Assembly (NCBI RefSeq): GCF_001425445.1
Contig: NZ_LMQU01000011.1
Coordinates: 124,326 to 188,325 of the forward strand
Source: Devosia sp. Leaf420
GTDB lineage: Bacteria; Pseudomonadota; Alphaproteobacteria; Rhizobiales; Devosiaceae
Length of the DNA stretch: 64,000 bases
Direction of reading: 5' to 3'
The notes below the pieces were generated by a model. That model saw only the letters and a list, made by a program, of their open reading frames with translations, was not told the DNA's origin and searched no databases. A program made the translations under genes and the position numbers. Numbering within the stretch: the stretch's first letter is position 1; each line of letters begins with the position of its first letter. Below are positions 15,450-23,631 of the stretch, piece after piece.

Positions 15450-15474
15450 GGAACCTTATCCGAATTGTAACGTT
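15450..15474 (+). promoter_or_regulatory. EcfG-type general-stress promoter of rpoH
   Basis: GGAAC (15450-15454), a 16-bp spacer and CGTT (15471-15474) match the EcfG consensus exactly. Transcription would start near 15481, about 125 bp before the rpoH start. RpoH2 in Sinorhizobium meliloti is reported to be under EcfG/RpoE2 control, so the position makes biological sense. Confidence 0.7.
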
Positions 15475-15490
15475 CGGACGTCTTTTGCCT

Positions 15491-15519
15491 CTTAAATTCG
15501 CCAAACTGCCGCCTATATA
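15491..15519 (+). promoter_or_regulatory. Possible sigma-32-type second promoter of rpoH
   Basis: CTTAAA (15491-15496) differs at one base from the sigma-32 -35 element CTTGAA. CCTATAT (15512-15518), 15 bp later, differs at one base from CCCATNT. The AT-rich TATATAT could equally be a housekeeping -10 element. It lies downstream of the EcfG-type promoter. Confidence 0.4.
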
Positions 15520-15605
15520 TGGCTGTGCGTCTCGTCTTGTGCCGCAAGGACAAGAGGAGATTTTCCGCCCGCGCCATGCGGGGGAATCACGAAAGGGGGT
15601 GCACG

Positions 15606-16475
15606 ATGGCCCAAACGAATCTGCCTGTCCTCTCGTCTGAGGGCGGACTTAGCCGTTACCTTCAGGAAATACGCCGGTTTCCGATGCTGGAGCCCGATGA
15701 AGAATACATGCTTGCCAAGCGCTACAAGGAACATGCCGATCCCGGCGCGGCGCAGAAGCTGATCACCAGCCATCTGCGTCTGGTCGCCAAGATTGCCATG
15801 GGCTATCGCGGCTATGGTCTGCCGATCTCCGAAGTCATCTCGGAAGGCAATGTGGGCCTCATGCATGCGGTCAAGCGCTTCGAGCCTGAAAAGGGTTTCC
15901 GCCTCGCGACCTATGCCATGTGGTGGATCCGAGCCGCGATCCAGGAATATGTCCTCCGCTCGTGGAGCCTCGTCAAAATCGGCACGACTGCCGCTCAGAA
16001 GCGGCTGTTCTTCAACCTGCGCAAGGTGAAGGGCCAGATCGCGGCTCTGGAAGAGGGGAGCCTCCACCCTGACCAGATCAAGCAGATCGCGACGACGCTC
16101 AAGGTGACCGAAGCCGATGTCGTATCGATGAACGCTCGCCTTTCGGGCGACGCCTCGCTCAACTCGCCGATGCGTGCGGACGAAGGCTCGTCGGAATGGC
16201 AGGATTGGCTCGTCGACGATACGCCCGACCAGGAAACCAGCCTCGGCGAAACGCAAGAGTTCGACGAGCGCATGGGCCTGCTTACGCAAGCCATGGATGT
16301 GCTCAACGAGCGTGAACGCGCCATTTTCCAGGCCCGTCGCTTGCAGGACAATCCATCGACGCTCGAAGAGCTGGCGCAGCAATATGACGTCAGCCGCGAG
16401 CGTATCCGCCAGATCGAGGTCCGCGCTTTTGAAAAGGTGCAGGAAGCGGTCAAGGAAGCGGCTCGTCCGCACTGA
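15606..16475 (+). CDS. rpoH: RpoH, heat-shock sigma factor (sigma-32)
   Basis: This 289-residue group-3 sigma factor has region 1.2 (LSRYLQEIRRFPML), region 2 (LRLVAKIAMGYRGYGLP, EGNVGLMHAVKRFEPEKGFRLATYAMWWIRAAIQEY), the RpoH box just after region 2.4 (about residues 110-140, beginning SWSLVKIGTTAAQKRLFFNL), and region 4 with the helix-turn-helix STLEELAQQYDVSRERIRQIE. It directs RNA polymerase to chaperone and protease promoters. The ATG at 15606 follows AAAGGGGGT. Rhizobia often have two RpoH proteins; the EcfG-type promoter here suggests the stress-linked RpoH2 type. A strong terminator follows. Confidence 0.96.
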   Translation: MAQTNLPVLSSEGGLSRYLQEIRRFPMLEPDEEYMLAKRYKEHADPGAAQKLITSHLRLVAKIAMGYRGYGLPISEVISEGNVGLMHAVKRFEPEKGFRLATYAMWWIRAAIQEYVLRSWSLVKIGTTAAQKRLFFNLRKVKGQIAALEEGSLHPDQIKQIATTLKVTEADVVSMNARLSGDASLNSPMRADEGSSEWQDWLVDDTPDQETSLGETQEFDERMGLLTQAMDVLNERERAIFQARRLQDNPSTLEELAQQYDVSRERIRQIEVRAFEKVQEAVKEAARPH

Positions 16476-16497
16476 TCGACGACATCATGAGATGACG

Positions 16498-16523
16498 AAG
16501 GCGGGCCAAGTGCCCGCCTTTTT
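16498..16523. terminator. Bidirectional terminator between rpoH and an exported-protein gene
   Basis: AAGGCGGGC (16498-16506) pairs with GCCCGCCTT (16512-16520), followed by TTT. The stop codon of the convergent gene (16522-16524) lies inside the T-tract. Confidence 0.88.
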
Positions 16524-17232
16524 AGTTTTCAGGAATGGACGCAAGCCAAAGCGTGAAGGGATCGTTCGGCGGGGCATTCTCGATATTGCCAAGAATTTCC
16601 GTCGCCGTTCGCGGGATGGTGACATCAAATGTCTTGCTGATGAACTGGCGGAACTCTGCTGGCGGGCTATAGGGCGGCACGTTTTCCGCGCCGACGGCGG
16701 CCACGAGATTGGCATGCTCGTCTTCCGGCGTAATCCCGAAATATTCCGGCCAGCACAGTTCGCCATAGCCGATCGCCATAAGCCGCAGCATATCGACGGG
16801 ATTCTCGGTCAGCGTTGCCATCAACACCGAGCCGGAGCCCGAGCCCATATGGACGATGGAGAGATCGCCATCGTCACGGCGCCACAGCGCAGCGTAGGAG
16901 CCTTCGCCGCCGGTCGGGATAATGGGCGCTAGGCGCCCGGTATAGGCCTTGTCATCCGTACCAAGCCATGCCTCGACATGGCCGGGATCGACCGGCTTGA
17001 AGCCGGTTTCGCTGGTGAGCTGGGCATCGGCCTGTTTGACAAAGGCCATGCTGCCATCGCGAACAAAATTGTTGGCGTCGAGCCAGTCGATCGTGGTGAC
17101 GAAGGCTTCTGGTAGTTCCATGCCGGGCGGCAGCGAGGCCGCGATCGCTTGCGTAAAACTGCTCATGGCAAATCCCCTGCCTGTCAGAAGCGGAGTGGCG
17201 GCGAGACCCGCAAGCACGCTGCGTCTATGCAC
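16522..17232 (-). CDS. Exported protein of unknown function, coupled to thiamine pyrophosphokinase
   Basis: 236 residues starting with a twin-arginine-like signal (MHRRSVLAGLAATPLLTGRG). The mature part resembles a SUKH/SMI1-like alpha-beta fold only loosely (YAALWRRDDGDLSIVHMGSG, MLRLMAIGYGELCWPEYFG), so I do not assign it. The first codons overlap the 3' end of the pyrophosphokinase gene by 8 bp, which argues for translational coupling and for the ATG at 17232. Alternatively a start at the internal Met (about residue 23) would give a cytoplasmic protein, since nothing proves export. Confidence 0.7.
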   Translation of the reverse strand: MHRRSVLAGLAATPLLTGRGFAMSSFTQAIAASLPPGMELPEAFVTTIDWLDANNFVRDGSMAFVKQADAQLTSETGFKPVDPGHVEAWLGTDDKAYTGRLAPIIPTGGEGSYAALWRRDDGDLSIVHMGSGSGSVLMATLTENPVDMLRLMAIGYGELCWPEYFGITPEDEHANLVAAVGAENVPPYSPPAEFRQFISKTFDVTIPRTATEILGNIENAPPNDPFTLWLASIPEN

Positions 17233-17929
17233 TTTTGCGCGCCTCTTCGATCAGATCCCAGAGCCGCTCCTTGCCCAGAATAAGAAGCCAGGGCGTGTCG
17301 TCCTCAGGCTCGACCACCACCTCTCCACCTGTGCCTTCGTTCGATGTGCCGATGAGGCCTCCCGGCTCAAGCATGAGGCCATCCATGGGGTAATAAAGCC
17401 CGGTCGATCGGCGGAACTGGATCTGCACCAGCGGGTGGATCGACACACGTTCTTTCGGCGCCGCGTCGAAAGCGATGCAGCCGGTCACTGCGAGCGCGAC
17501 ATCGGTTTCATCGACCAGCAGTAATTTGCGCATCTGCGCATATTGGAGGACCGCGCTGAGCGCGGCGAGCGTATGGTCGAGGCGTTTACCGGTCATCCCA
17601 AGGGCAAGGGTCACCGGGGCACTGGTCGAATAGAGCGCCTTTTGGAAATCGGTGGTGATCTGCTCGGGGATATGGATGACGCGCGTGCGCTGCTCCCACC
17701 CGGCTCGATCGGATAGAGAATCGAGATCGCCGATGATCGCATCGGGCGTCAGGCCCGCCGCGCCGATCGCGTCGCCGCCGCCATCGGCACCAACCAGCGC
17801 AATGCCGCGCGCGCCCAGATCCTGCAAAAGCGCGATATCGACGGCACCGCCGCCGACAATGGCCATAGGCCGTTGAAAGACCAGCGGCACTGCGCCTGCG
17901 CCGCTTCCTGAAGTCACTTGCACTGTCAC
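17225..17929 (-). CDS. Thiamine diphosphokinase (thiamine pyrophosphokinase)
   Basis: This 234-residue cytoplasmic enzyme transfers pyrophosphate from ATP to thiamine to make thiamine diphosphate. Motifs typical of the family are LVGADGGGDAI, DAIIGDLDSLSDRAG (metal-binding Asp residues) and ITTDFQKAL, then LGMTGKRLDHTLAAL. The C-terminal beta-sandwich thiamine-binding region is at about 140-215. It diverges from the TPP-riboswitch-controlled thiBPQ transporter, so uptake and activation of thiamine are paired, which supports the function. A small exported-protein gene overlaps its end. Confidence 0.93.
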   Translation of the reverse strand: MTVQVTSGSGAGAVPLVFQRPMAIVGGGAVDIALLQDLGARGIALVGADGGGDAIGAAGLTPDAIIGDLDSLSDRAGWEQRTRVIHIPEQITTDFQKALYSTSAPVTLALGMTGKRLDHTLAALSAVLQYAQMRKLLLVDETDVALAVTGCIAFDAAPKERVSIHPLVQIQFRRSTGLYYPMDGLMLEPGGLIGTSNEGTGGEVVVEPEDDTPWLLILGKERLWDLIEEARKSA

Positions 17930-17954
17930 AATTCTCTCAATATGGTCCGAGCCG

Positions 17955-18041
17955 TCTCGCTGGGGTGTTCCGGATCATGTCCGGAGCTGAGAGTTACCCA
18001 TAGAACCTGAACCAGGTCATGCTGGCGGAGGAAGTTCGAGA
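17955..18041 (+). ncRNA. TPP riboswitch (THI element)
   Basis: The conserved core is present in order: GGGGTG (17962-17967), a variable hairpin (TCCGGA arms), GCTGAGAG (17986-17993), ACCC (17996-17999) and AACCTGA (18004-18010), ending with CTGGCGGAGGAAG (18022-18034). TCTCG (17955-17959) and CGAGA (18037-18041) close the P1 helix. It lies 78 bp upstream of thiB and binds thiamine diphosphate to repress the transporter. A downstream hairpin (18079-18113) probably carries out the translational switch. Confidence 0.95.
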
Positions 18042-18078
18042 TGGCAAGGGCGTCTCTTCGCGTCCTCTCCATTGACTT

Positions 18079-18113
18079 ATCCCTTCTCCCATGGCCGCAA
18101 CCGTTGAAGGGAT
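18079..18113 (+). promoter_or_regulatory. Ribosome-site sequestering hairpin of the TPP-controlled thiB leader
   Basis: ATCCCTT (18079-18085) pairs with AAGGGAT (18107-18113); the right arm holds the thiB ribosome site, with ATG at 18120. A second AAGGG at 18046-18050, just after the riboswitch core, can pair with the same CCCTT and would free the ribosome site. This is the expected layout for translational control. Confidence 0.6.
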
Positions 18114-18119
18114 GACCCA

Positions 18120-19124
18120 ATGGTCAAATCCACTTGCCTCGCGCTTGCGGTCCTTTTTGGATTGTCTGCCGTTTCTGCCCATGCGCAGGATGTACCCACG
18201 CTCACCATCTACACCTATGACGGCTTTGCGGCCGAATGGGGTCCCGGCCCGCAGCTTTCCGCAGCCTTCGAACCCGTCTGCGGCTGCAAGCTCAATTGGG
18301 TCGCCGCCGACTCCTCCATCGGCACCCTCCGCCGCGTGCAGCTTGAAGGCGCCACGACCGAGGCCGACCTCATTGTCGGGCTCGACACCGCCATTGCCGG
18401 CGAAGCCCGCGCCACCGGGCTTTTTGCCGATCATGGCCTGACGCTCGACAAGCTTGATCTGCCGGAAGCCTGGGCGGATGCGCAATTCGTGCCATTCGAT
18501 TATTCGCATTTCGCCTTCATGTACGACACGGACCGGACCGCAACCCCGCCCAAGAGCTTTGAAGAGCTCATCGCCATGCCAGACGATTTCAAGATCGCCA
18601 TCCAGGACCCGCGTTCGGCAACGCCGGGCCTTGGGCTCGTCCTCTGGATCAAGGCCGCCTATGGCGACCGCGCGACGGAAATCTGGGCCGGTCTCAAGCC
18701 CCATATCCTGACCGTCACGCGCGAATGGAGCGAGAGCTATTCGCTCTTCCTCGATGGCGAAGCCGACATGGCGCTCTCCTATACGACCTCGCCCGCCTAC
18801 CACATCATCGAAGAGAACGACGACACGATCAAAGCGGCGCTGTTCGAAGAAGGGCATTATCCGCAGATCGAAGTGGCCGGGATTTTGAAATCTTCCAAGC
18901 ACCAGGATCTTGCCAAGCAGTTCCTCGAATGGTTCGCTTCGCCCGAGGGCCAGAAGATCATCCCGACGACCAATTGGATGTTCCCCGTGGTCGATCTTGG
19001 GGCTGATCTCAACCCGGCCTTTGCCAGCTTGCCGCAGCCTGAAAAGACCTTGCGGCTGAGCGACGAGGATATCCTGGCGGATTCGTCCGAGTGGATCGAC
19101 GAGATGCTGGCGGCGGTGCAGTAA
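18120..19124 (+). CDS. thiB: ThiB, thiamine-binding periplasmic protein
   Basis: This 334-residue substrate-binding protein of the thiamine/TPP ABC importer has a signal peptide (VKSTCLALAVLFGLSAVSAHA) and a type-II periplasmic binding fold. It shows the family's opening LTIYTYDGFAAEWGPG, then FEPVCGCKLNWV, then the late ATNWMFPVV-like segment (TTNWMFPVVD). It is the first gene after the TPP riboswitch and precedes thiP and thiQ. The ATG at 18120 follows AAGGGA inside the switch hairpin. A 102-bp palindromic repeat separates it from thiP. Confidence 0.93.
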   Translation: MVKSTCLALAVLFGLSAVSAHAQDVPTLTIYTYDGFAAEWGPGPQLSAAFEPVCGCKLNWVAADSSIGTLRRVQLEGATTEADLIVGLDTAIAGEARATGLFADHGLTLDKLDLPEAWADAQFVPFDYSHFAFMYDTDRTATPPKSFEELIAMPDDFKIAIQDPRSATPGLGLVLWIKAAYGDRATEIWAGLKPHILTVTREWSESYSLFLDGEADMALSYTTSPAYHIIEENDDTIKAALFEEGHYPQIEVAGILKSSKHQDLAKQFLEWFASPEGQKIIPTTNWMFPVVDLGADLNPAFASLPQPEKTLRLSDEDILADSSEWIDEMLAAVQ

Positions 19125-19151
19125 TCGATGCTGTCCACAAACTCGATATGG

Positions 19152-19253
19152 CACCTCCCCCTTGACGGGGGAGGTTGGGAGGGGGTGTCGGCAGCCACGA
19201 CGCTATTGTGGCTCACTCCCCCCTCCCCAACCCTCCCCGCAAGGGGGAAGGTG
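19152..19253. repeat. Two inverted copies of a palindromic intergenic repeat forming a long hairpin
   Basis: A 36-bp unit (19152-19187, starting CACCTCCCCCTTGACGGG) is followed by an imperfect reverse-complement copy (19214-19253). Between them AGCCAC (19193-19198) pairs with GTGGCT (19208-19213). The whole block can fold into a hairpin of about 100 nt. A third copy lies at 28831-28866. It sits inside the thiBPQ operon, between thiB and thiP, and no promoter is evident in it. Copies of this kind resemble palindromic intergenic repeats of Rhizobiales. Confidence 0.8.
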
Positions 19254-19276
19254 CCGTTCAGTGCGTGTGGCTACTC

Positions 19277-20866
19277 ATGCTGACCCTCCCCCACCGCCCC
19301 ACCCGCATCGCCATCTCCGCAGCCCTCGCCGTCGCCATAGCCGGCCTCATCGCCGCCGTGCTCTGGGCCATCTTCTCCGCCGCCACCGACGCCAGCGGCT
19401 CCTCGCGCGTCGACATTCCGCACCTTCTGCGGATGACCGCCATCCAGGCAGGCCTTACTACCATCCTCTCGCTCACCGTCGGCATGGCCCTCGCCTGGGC
19501 GCTCAATCGCTTGCGCTTTCCGGGGCGCGATCTGGTGGTCGGGCTCTTTGCCGCCGCCATTGTCACGCCCGGCATGGTCGTCGCTTTTGGGCTCCTCTCC
19601 ATCTGGGGCCGCAATGGCTGGATCAACCAGGCGAGCGAAACGCTATTCGGTTTTTCGATCGGCAATCCGGCCTTTGGGCTTTCCGGCATTCTCCTCGCCC
19701 ATGTCATCCTCGACGGCGCCTTTGCCGCGCGCATTCTCCTTGCGCGGCTCGATGCCATTCCGCAAAGCAAGCTCAAGGTCGGGCAATCACTTGCCCTATC
19801 AGCGACGCAGCGGTTTCGGCTGATAGATTGGCCCGCCATGCGCACCAGCCTGCCGGGCCTCGGCGCCATCATCTTTCTCCTCGCCTTTACGAGCTTCCCG
19901 ATCGTGCTGCTGCTCGGCGGCGGACCAGCAAACCAAACGCTAGAGGTGGCCATCTATTCGGCGGTGCGGCTCGATTTCGATCTTGTCGGCGCCGTGCGAC
20001 TGGCCCTGACCCAGATCGGCGTTTGCGCGCTCGTTATCCTTCTTGCATCAAGCACGACGCCTGTCGTCAGCGTCCAAGGCCGCTCGCTGCCGCCAACTTG
20101 GCGCGATGGTTTTGGCGCGCGCGTCCTGCAGGGGCTGATATTGGCTCTCGCCACCGTTGGCTTCGCCCTGCCGCTTGTCTCCGTGCTGATTGACGGGCTC
20201 GGCTTCGGCCTCCTCCGCGTGTTCGCCCAGGCAACATTCTGGTGGGCGCTGGGCACGAGTCTCATCATCGGTAGCGCCTCGGCGGGGCTGACGCTGGTTC
20301 TGGCTCTGGCATTGACATTGGGCCGCGCTGCCAGCGGTTCGCGCGCCGCGCGAACGCTGCTGGGCACGCCGAGTTTTGCCTATCTCGCGGTGCCGGCCGT
20401 CGTACTCTCGCTCGGCTTTTTCCTGATCGTGCGCAATCTCGGCGTGGCGCCAGCGCAAGCGGCGCCGGTTGTCGTCATCATCGCCAACAGTCTCCTTGCC
20501 CTGCCCTTCGCCGTCGCGACGCTCGGCCCGCCACTCGACGCGGTTGCGCGGTCACGCGGAAAACTCATCCGATCGCTGGGCCTTTCCGGCTGGCAGCAGT
20601 TCCGGCTGGTGGAATATCCGCTGCTGGGCAAGGATATCGGCCTGATGCTGGCCCTGGCCTTCTGCTTCTCGCTCGGCGATCTCGGCGTCATCGCGCTGTT
20701 CGGCACGCAGGATTTTCAGACCCTGCCGCTGATGATGTTCCGCGCGCTCGGCGCCTATCGCAACAATGATGCCGCGGCTATCGCTGCGATCCTCCTCGTC
20801 GGCACCATTGTCGCCTTTGTGGCTCTACCCCGCCTTTTCGAAAGACTAGATCATGCTTCGCGCTGA
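19277..20866 (+). CDS. thiP: ThiP, thiamine ABC transporter permease
   Basis: This 529-residue inner-membrane protein has about 12 transmembrane helices arranged as two fused permease halves, as in ThiP. Each half carries an EAA-like loop (first half near LKVGQSLALSATQRFRLIDWP, second near RSLGLSGWQQFRLVEYPL). I place the start at the ATG at 19277; an earlier in-frame start would translate through the palindromic repeat and give a proline-rich unrelated N-terminus. It overlaps thiQ by 14 bp. Together with ThiB and ThiQ it forms the thiamine/TPP importer. Confidence 0.92.
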   Translation: MLTLPHRPTRIAISAALAVAIAGLIAAVLWAIFSAATDASGSSRVDIPHLLRMTAIQAGLTTILSLTVGMALAWALNRLRFPGRDLVVGLFAAAIVTPGMVVAFGLLSIWGRNGWINQASETLFGFSIGNPAFGLSGILLAHVILDGAFAARILLARLDAIPQSKLKVGQSLALSATQRFRLIDWPAMRTSLPGLGAIIFLLAFTSFPIVLLLGGGPANQTLEVAIYSAVRLDFDLVGAVRLALTQIGVCALVILLASSTTPVVSVQGRSLPPTWRDGFGARVLQGLILALATVGFALPLVSVLIDGLGFGLLRVFAQATFWWALGTSLIIGSASAGLTLVLALALTLGRAASGSRAARTLLGTPSFAYLAVPAVVLSLGFFLIVRNLGVAPAQAAPVVVIIANSLLALPFAVATLGPPLDAVARSRGKLIRSLGLSGWQQFRLVEYPLLGKDIGLMLALAFCFSLGDLGVIALFGTQDFQTLPLMMFRALGAYRNNDAAAIAAILLVGTIVAFVALPRLFERLDHASR

Positions 20867-21491
20867 CCACCTCGCCTTTGCCTATGGCGCGGACACGCAA
20901 ACCTATGATTTCAGCTTTGCGGCTGAAGCTGGCGCCGTGACTGCGATCTCAGGCGCCAGCGGCTCGGGCAAATCGACGCTGTTCGATCTTCTGGCTGGTT
21001 TCTTGAACCCAAAAGGTGGGAGCCTCGATCTCGACGGACAAAATCTTCTGCCGCTCTCGCCGGAGACGCGCCCCATCTCACTGCTGCTGCAATCCGATAA
21101 TCTCTTTGAACATCTATCGGCGCGTGACAACGTCGCCCTGGGCCTGCCGCGCCATGTCGGCAAGACGGAAAAGCGCACCCGCGTGGATGCCGTGTTGAAG
21201 CGGATGGGGCTTGAGAGCATTGGCGAGCAGACAGCAGCCACCCTCTCCGGCGGCCAGAAGCAACGTATCGCGCTGGCGCGAACGCTGCTGCGCGACCAGC
21301 CGGTTCTTCTCCTCGACGAGCCGTTTTCCGCGCTCGACGACGACACGCGGCACGGCATTCGCGCGCTGGTCGCAGAACTGACAGAGGGTGAAGGTTGGCA
21401 CACCATTCTCGTCAGCCACCACGAGGATGACATCACTGCGCTGGCGCAGCGGAGTTACCGGCTGGAGAATGGCAGTCTTCGCGAGACCTAA
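20853..21491 (+). CDS. thiQ: ThiQ, thiamine ABC transporter ATP-binding protein
   Basis: This 212-residue ABC ATPase has Walker A GASGSGKST (residues 34-42), Q-loop LLLQSDNLF, signature LSGGQKQRIALAR, Walker B VLLLDEPFSALDD and the switch His in LVSHHEDD. The short length and gene order thiB-thiP-thiQ identify it. It hydrolyses ATP to drive thiamine import. The start overlaps the end of thiP, indicating translational coupling. A strong bidirectional terminator follows. Confidence 0.93.
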   Translation: MLRADHLAFAYGADTQTYDFSFAAEAGAVTAISGASGSGKSTLFDLLAGFLNPKGGSLDLDGQNLLPLSPETRPISLLLQSDNLFEHLSARDNVALGLPRHVGKTEKRTRVDAVLKRMGLESIGEQTAATLSGGQKQRIALARTLLRDQPVLLLDEPFSALDDDTRHGIRALVAELTEGEGWHTILVSHHEDDITALAQRSYRLENGSLRET

Positions 21492-21494
21492 AGA

Positions 21495-21526
21495 AAAAGG
21501 CCGCTGGTTTCATCCAGCGGCCTTTT
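21495..21526. terminator. Bidirectional terminator between thiQ and a large membrane protein gene
   Basis: AAAAGGCCGCTGG (21495-21507) pairs with CCAGCGGCCTTTT (21514-21526) around TTTCAT; a stem of 13 bp flanked by A and T runs serves both converging genes. Confidence 0.92.
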
Positions 21527-21528
21527 GA

Positions 21529-23583
21529 TTACTGTGCCCAGGCGGCGAACACTTCCTTGAAGAGCAAGTCCGCCTCGCTGTCTTTTTCCAGCGTCAGGAT
21601 GGCGTTTCGGCCTGTCCCATAAACAATCGCCAGATCGAGCCAACGACGGTTTTCTAGAAGGTTGACGTTGGCCGTCTCGTCATCAGGGGATGAGCTGAGG
21701 GCAAAGAGGAAGCTATTGCCCACGATGCGCGCCGAGGCGCCAACCAGCGGCGTGCCGGGCACAAGTTCTTCGTTCTTAAGCAAAACGCCAGGAAGGCTCG
21801 AAATCGAGCCGCCGACAAAGGTGTCGCTGACGTCGAAATTGACTTCCATCAAGTGGCTGGCCGGTAGGCTCGGGTCCGTGTTCCGACGGATCGTCACCGA
21901 GACATTGAGCGCACGGGCCGGAATGCTCGCCTTGCCAACGAGGGTCGGCTGGCCGAGTTCATCTTCGCCCTTGGCCCAATCGACCGTTCCTGAGAAGGGC
22001 ACGGCGCCAGTGCGGCCATCGGACGAGGCCTCAAGCAGCAGCGACTGGCTGCCAGCGAGCACGGCCGGATCGACGCTATTCGCGGGATCGTTGGTTGCGG
22101 CGATGCTGGTATCGGCGCCCGAGAGGCGCTCTTCGGTCTTGACCTCACCGCCATTGAGCGAGGGCAAGGCGGTTTCAGTGCCATTAGGCGTAACCGCTTC
22201 TGGTGTCGGCTCCAAGCGATCTTCGGTGCCGTCGATCGACGTTGTCGGTTCGATCGTCGGGGTCGTCGCCGTATTGCCGGGGCCTGTCGTCGTCTCGTTG
22301 ACGCTCGGCGCATCGAGCGTTGGCGTCGTTGCGATGGGTGTATCCGCCGTCTGGGTCACCGGTGCTGCGGCGCGGCCGAACATCTGGTCGAGGTCGACAT
22401 AACCTTCGCGCCACGCCCAGAAACCGGCGCCACCGGCACCCGCGAGCAGCAAGGCAAAGACGATGAGGAAAATGGTCAGACCTGCACCCTGGCGACGCTG
22501 GCTGCCAGCCGTGTCAAAGGCACTCGGATCGGCATTGTCTTCGGCAAGGCCGGCATCGGCGAGAGCTGGAGTCTCTCCACTCGCCGTCGTTTCCGATACT
22601 TCGCCGCGTGCTTCGCGATCAAGCGTCTCGATGGCACGCTCGATGGCGCCTTCGGCTTCCTTGGCGCCGTCATCGATCTCGACTTCGCGCACGCTCGAGA
22701 GCGCGGTTTCGACCGGGCGCTCGACAACGGTGATCTCGGGCTCGATGACCGGCTGGCGCGCCAAAGCGGCGCTGCCGCCGAGCGAGGGCTCAACGCGGGC
22801 AACAGCAGACGCGGTGCCACCAAATCCGACAGCAGCAGCGGCACCAATGGCCGCAACGTCGCGGCGCGGCGTGAAATCGGGGCGCTTGAGCGGAACCGGC
22901 GCAACCGCGGGCGGCGGCACAAAATCGGGCTCATCGGATTTTGCGACGCCCGGACGTTCGGCCGGACGCAGCTCGAACGGCAGCGTCGAGGACTGGACCT
23001 TGGCGCCACCCGCATCGGCAGCCTGGCTGATGATTTCCTCGATCGAGAGGGTTTCATCCATCGGGCTCTGCGTGAGCATATCGTCATCGGCAGGCTCGTC
23101 GACCGCCTCAACAATCGGTTCCGGCTCAGGCTCCGGAACATATTCCGGCTCTGGTTCTGGTTCGGGTTCCGGCGGAACGAAAACCGGTTGCGGCGCTGGG
23201 CGCTTGACGGCCTGCGGCGGCACGAAACTTTGTGCGGGGCGCGCATCAGTTGCAGTTGGTCGTGGGCTGATGACCGCGACTGGATCGGGTTCGGCAGGTT
23301 GTGGCGCGGGCTGAGGAGCCGCCGCTGCCGGTTTGGGCGCAAACATGGCGTCGCGCCCAAGGCTGATGACGGCTTCGCTCGCTTCCTGCTCGACCTGACG
23401 GATGCAGTCTTCGAGCTGCAGGCGGTGCTGGGTGATTTCGCGAGCCGGCAAAGGAGGCTGGATAGACCGCAACTGCCCGACAAGGGCGGCGCGTGCCTTT
23501 TCGTAAACTGCGCGGCGCGCAGCTCCATTGTTCTCCGGCAGCGCCGAGATTGCTCGGCGCAACAGCTCCTTATAGTCCGCCAT
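21529..23583 (-). CDS. Large proline-rich single-pass membrane protein conserved beside purA
   Basis: This 684-residue protein has an N-terminal helical region (1-80) with LLRRAISALPENNGAARRAVYEKARAA-type helices. A long low-complexity region follows, with PEPEPEPEPE repeats near residue 140. One transmembrane helix lies at about 370-390 (TIFLIVFALLLAGAGGAGFWAW). A Thr/Pro-rich linker leads to a C-terminal beta-rich domain (about 510-684). Similar proteins sit next to purA in Rhizobiales and are sometimes mislabelled as CheA-like; no kinase motif is present. It probably spans the inner membrane with a periplasmic C-terminus. Function unknown. Confidence 0.8.
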   Translation of the reverse strand: MADYKELLRRAISALPENNGAARRAVYEKARAALVGQLRSIQPPLPAREITQHRLQLEDCIRQVEQEASEAVISLGRDAMFAPKPAAAAPQPAPQPAEPDPVAVISPRPTATDARPAQSFVPPQAVKRPAPQPVFVPPEPEPEPEPEYVPEPEPEPIVEAVDEPADDDMLTQSPMDETLSIEEIISQAADAGGAKVQSSTLPFELRPAERPGVAKSDEPDFVPPPAVAPVPLKRPDFTPRRDVAAIGAAAAVGFGGTASAVARVEPSLGGSAALARQPVIEPEITVVERPVETALSSVREVEIDDGAKEAEGAIERAIETLDREARGEVSETTASGETPALADAGLAEDNADPSAFDTAGSQRRQGAGLTIFLIVFALLLAGAGGAGFWAWREGYVDLDQMFGRAAAPVTQTADTPIATTPTLDAPSVNETTTGPGNTATTPTIEPTTSIDGTEDRLEPTPEAVTPNGTETALPSLNGGEVKTEERLSGADTSIAATNDPANSVDPAVLAGSQSLLLEASSDGRTGAVPFSGTVDWAKGEDELGQPTLVGKASIPARALNVSVTIRRNTDPSLPASHLMEVNFDVSDTFVGGSISSLPGVLLKNEELVPGTPLVGASARIVGNSFLFALSSSPDDETANVNLLENRRWLDLAIVYGTGRNAILTLEKDSEADLLFKEVFAAWAQ

Positions 23584-23631
23584 TGGCTACTGGGTACTCA
23601 CAATTGCAGCGACGTCTTTTAGCAAGTTTTA

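Noticed and set aside
19152..19253. CRISPR or transposon terminal repeats
   Set aside because: Only two inverted copies with no spacers, no cas genes and no transposase; the third copy lies alone at 28831.
19175..19276. Upstream start for thiP
   Set aside because: It would translate the palindromic repeat and give an unrelated proline-rich N-terminus before the first membrane helix.
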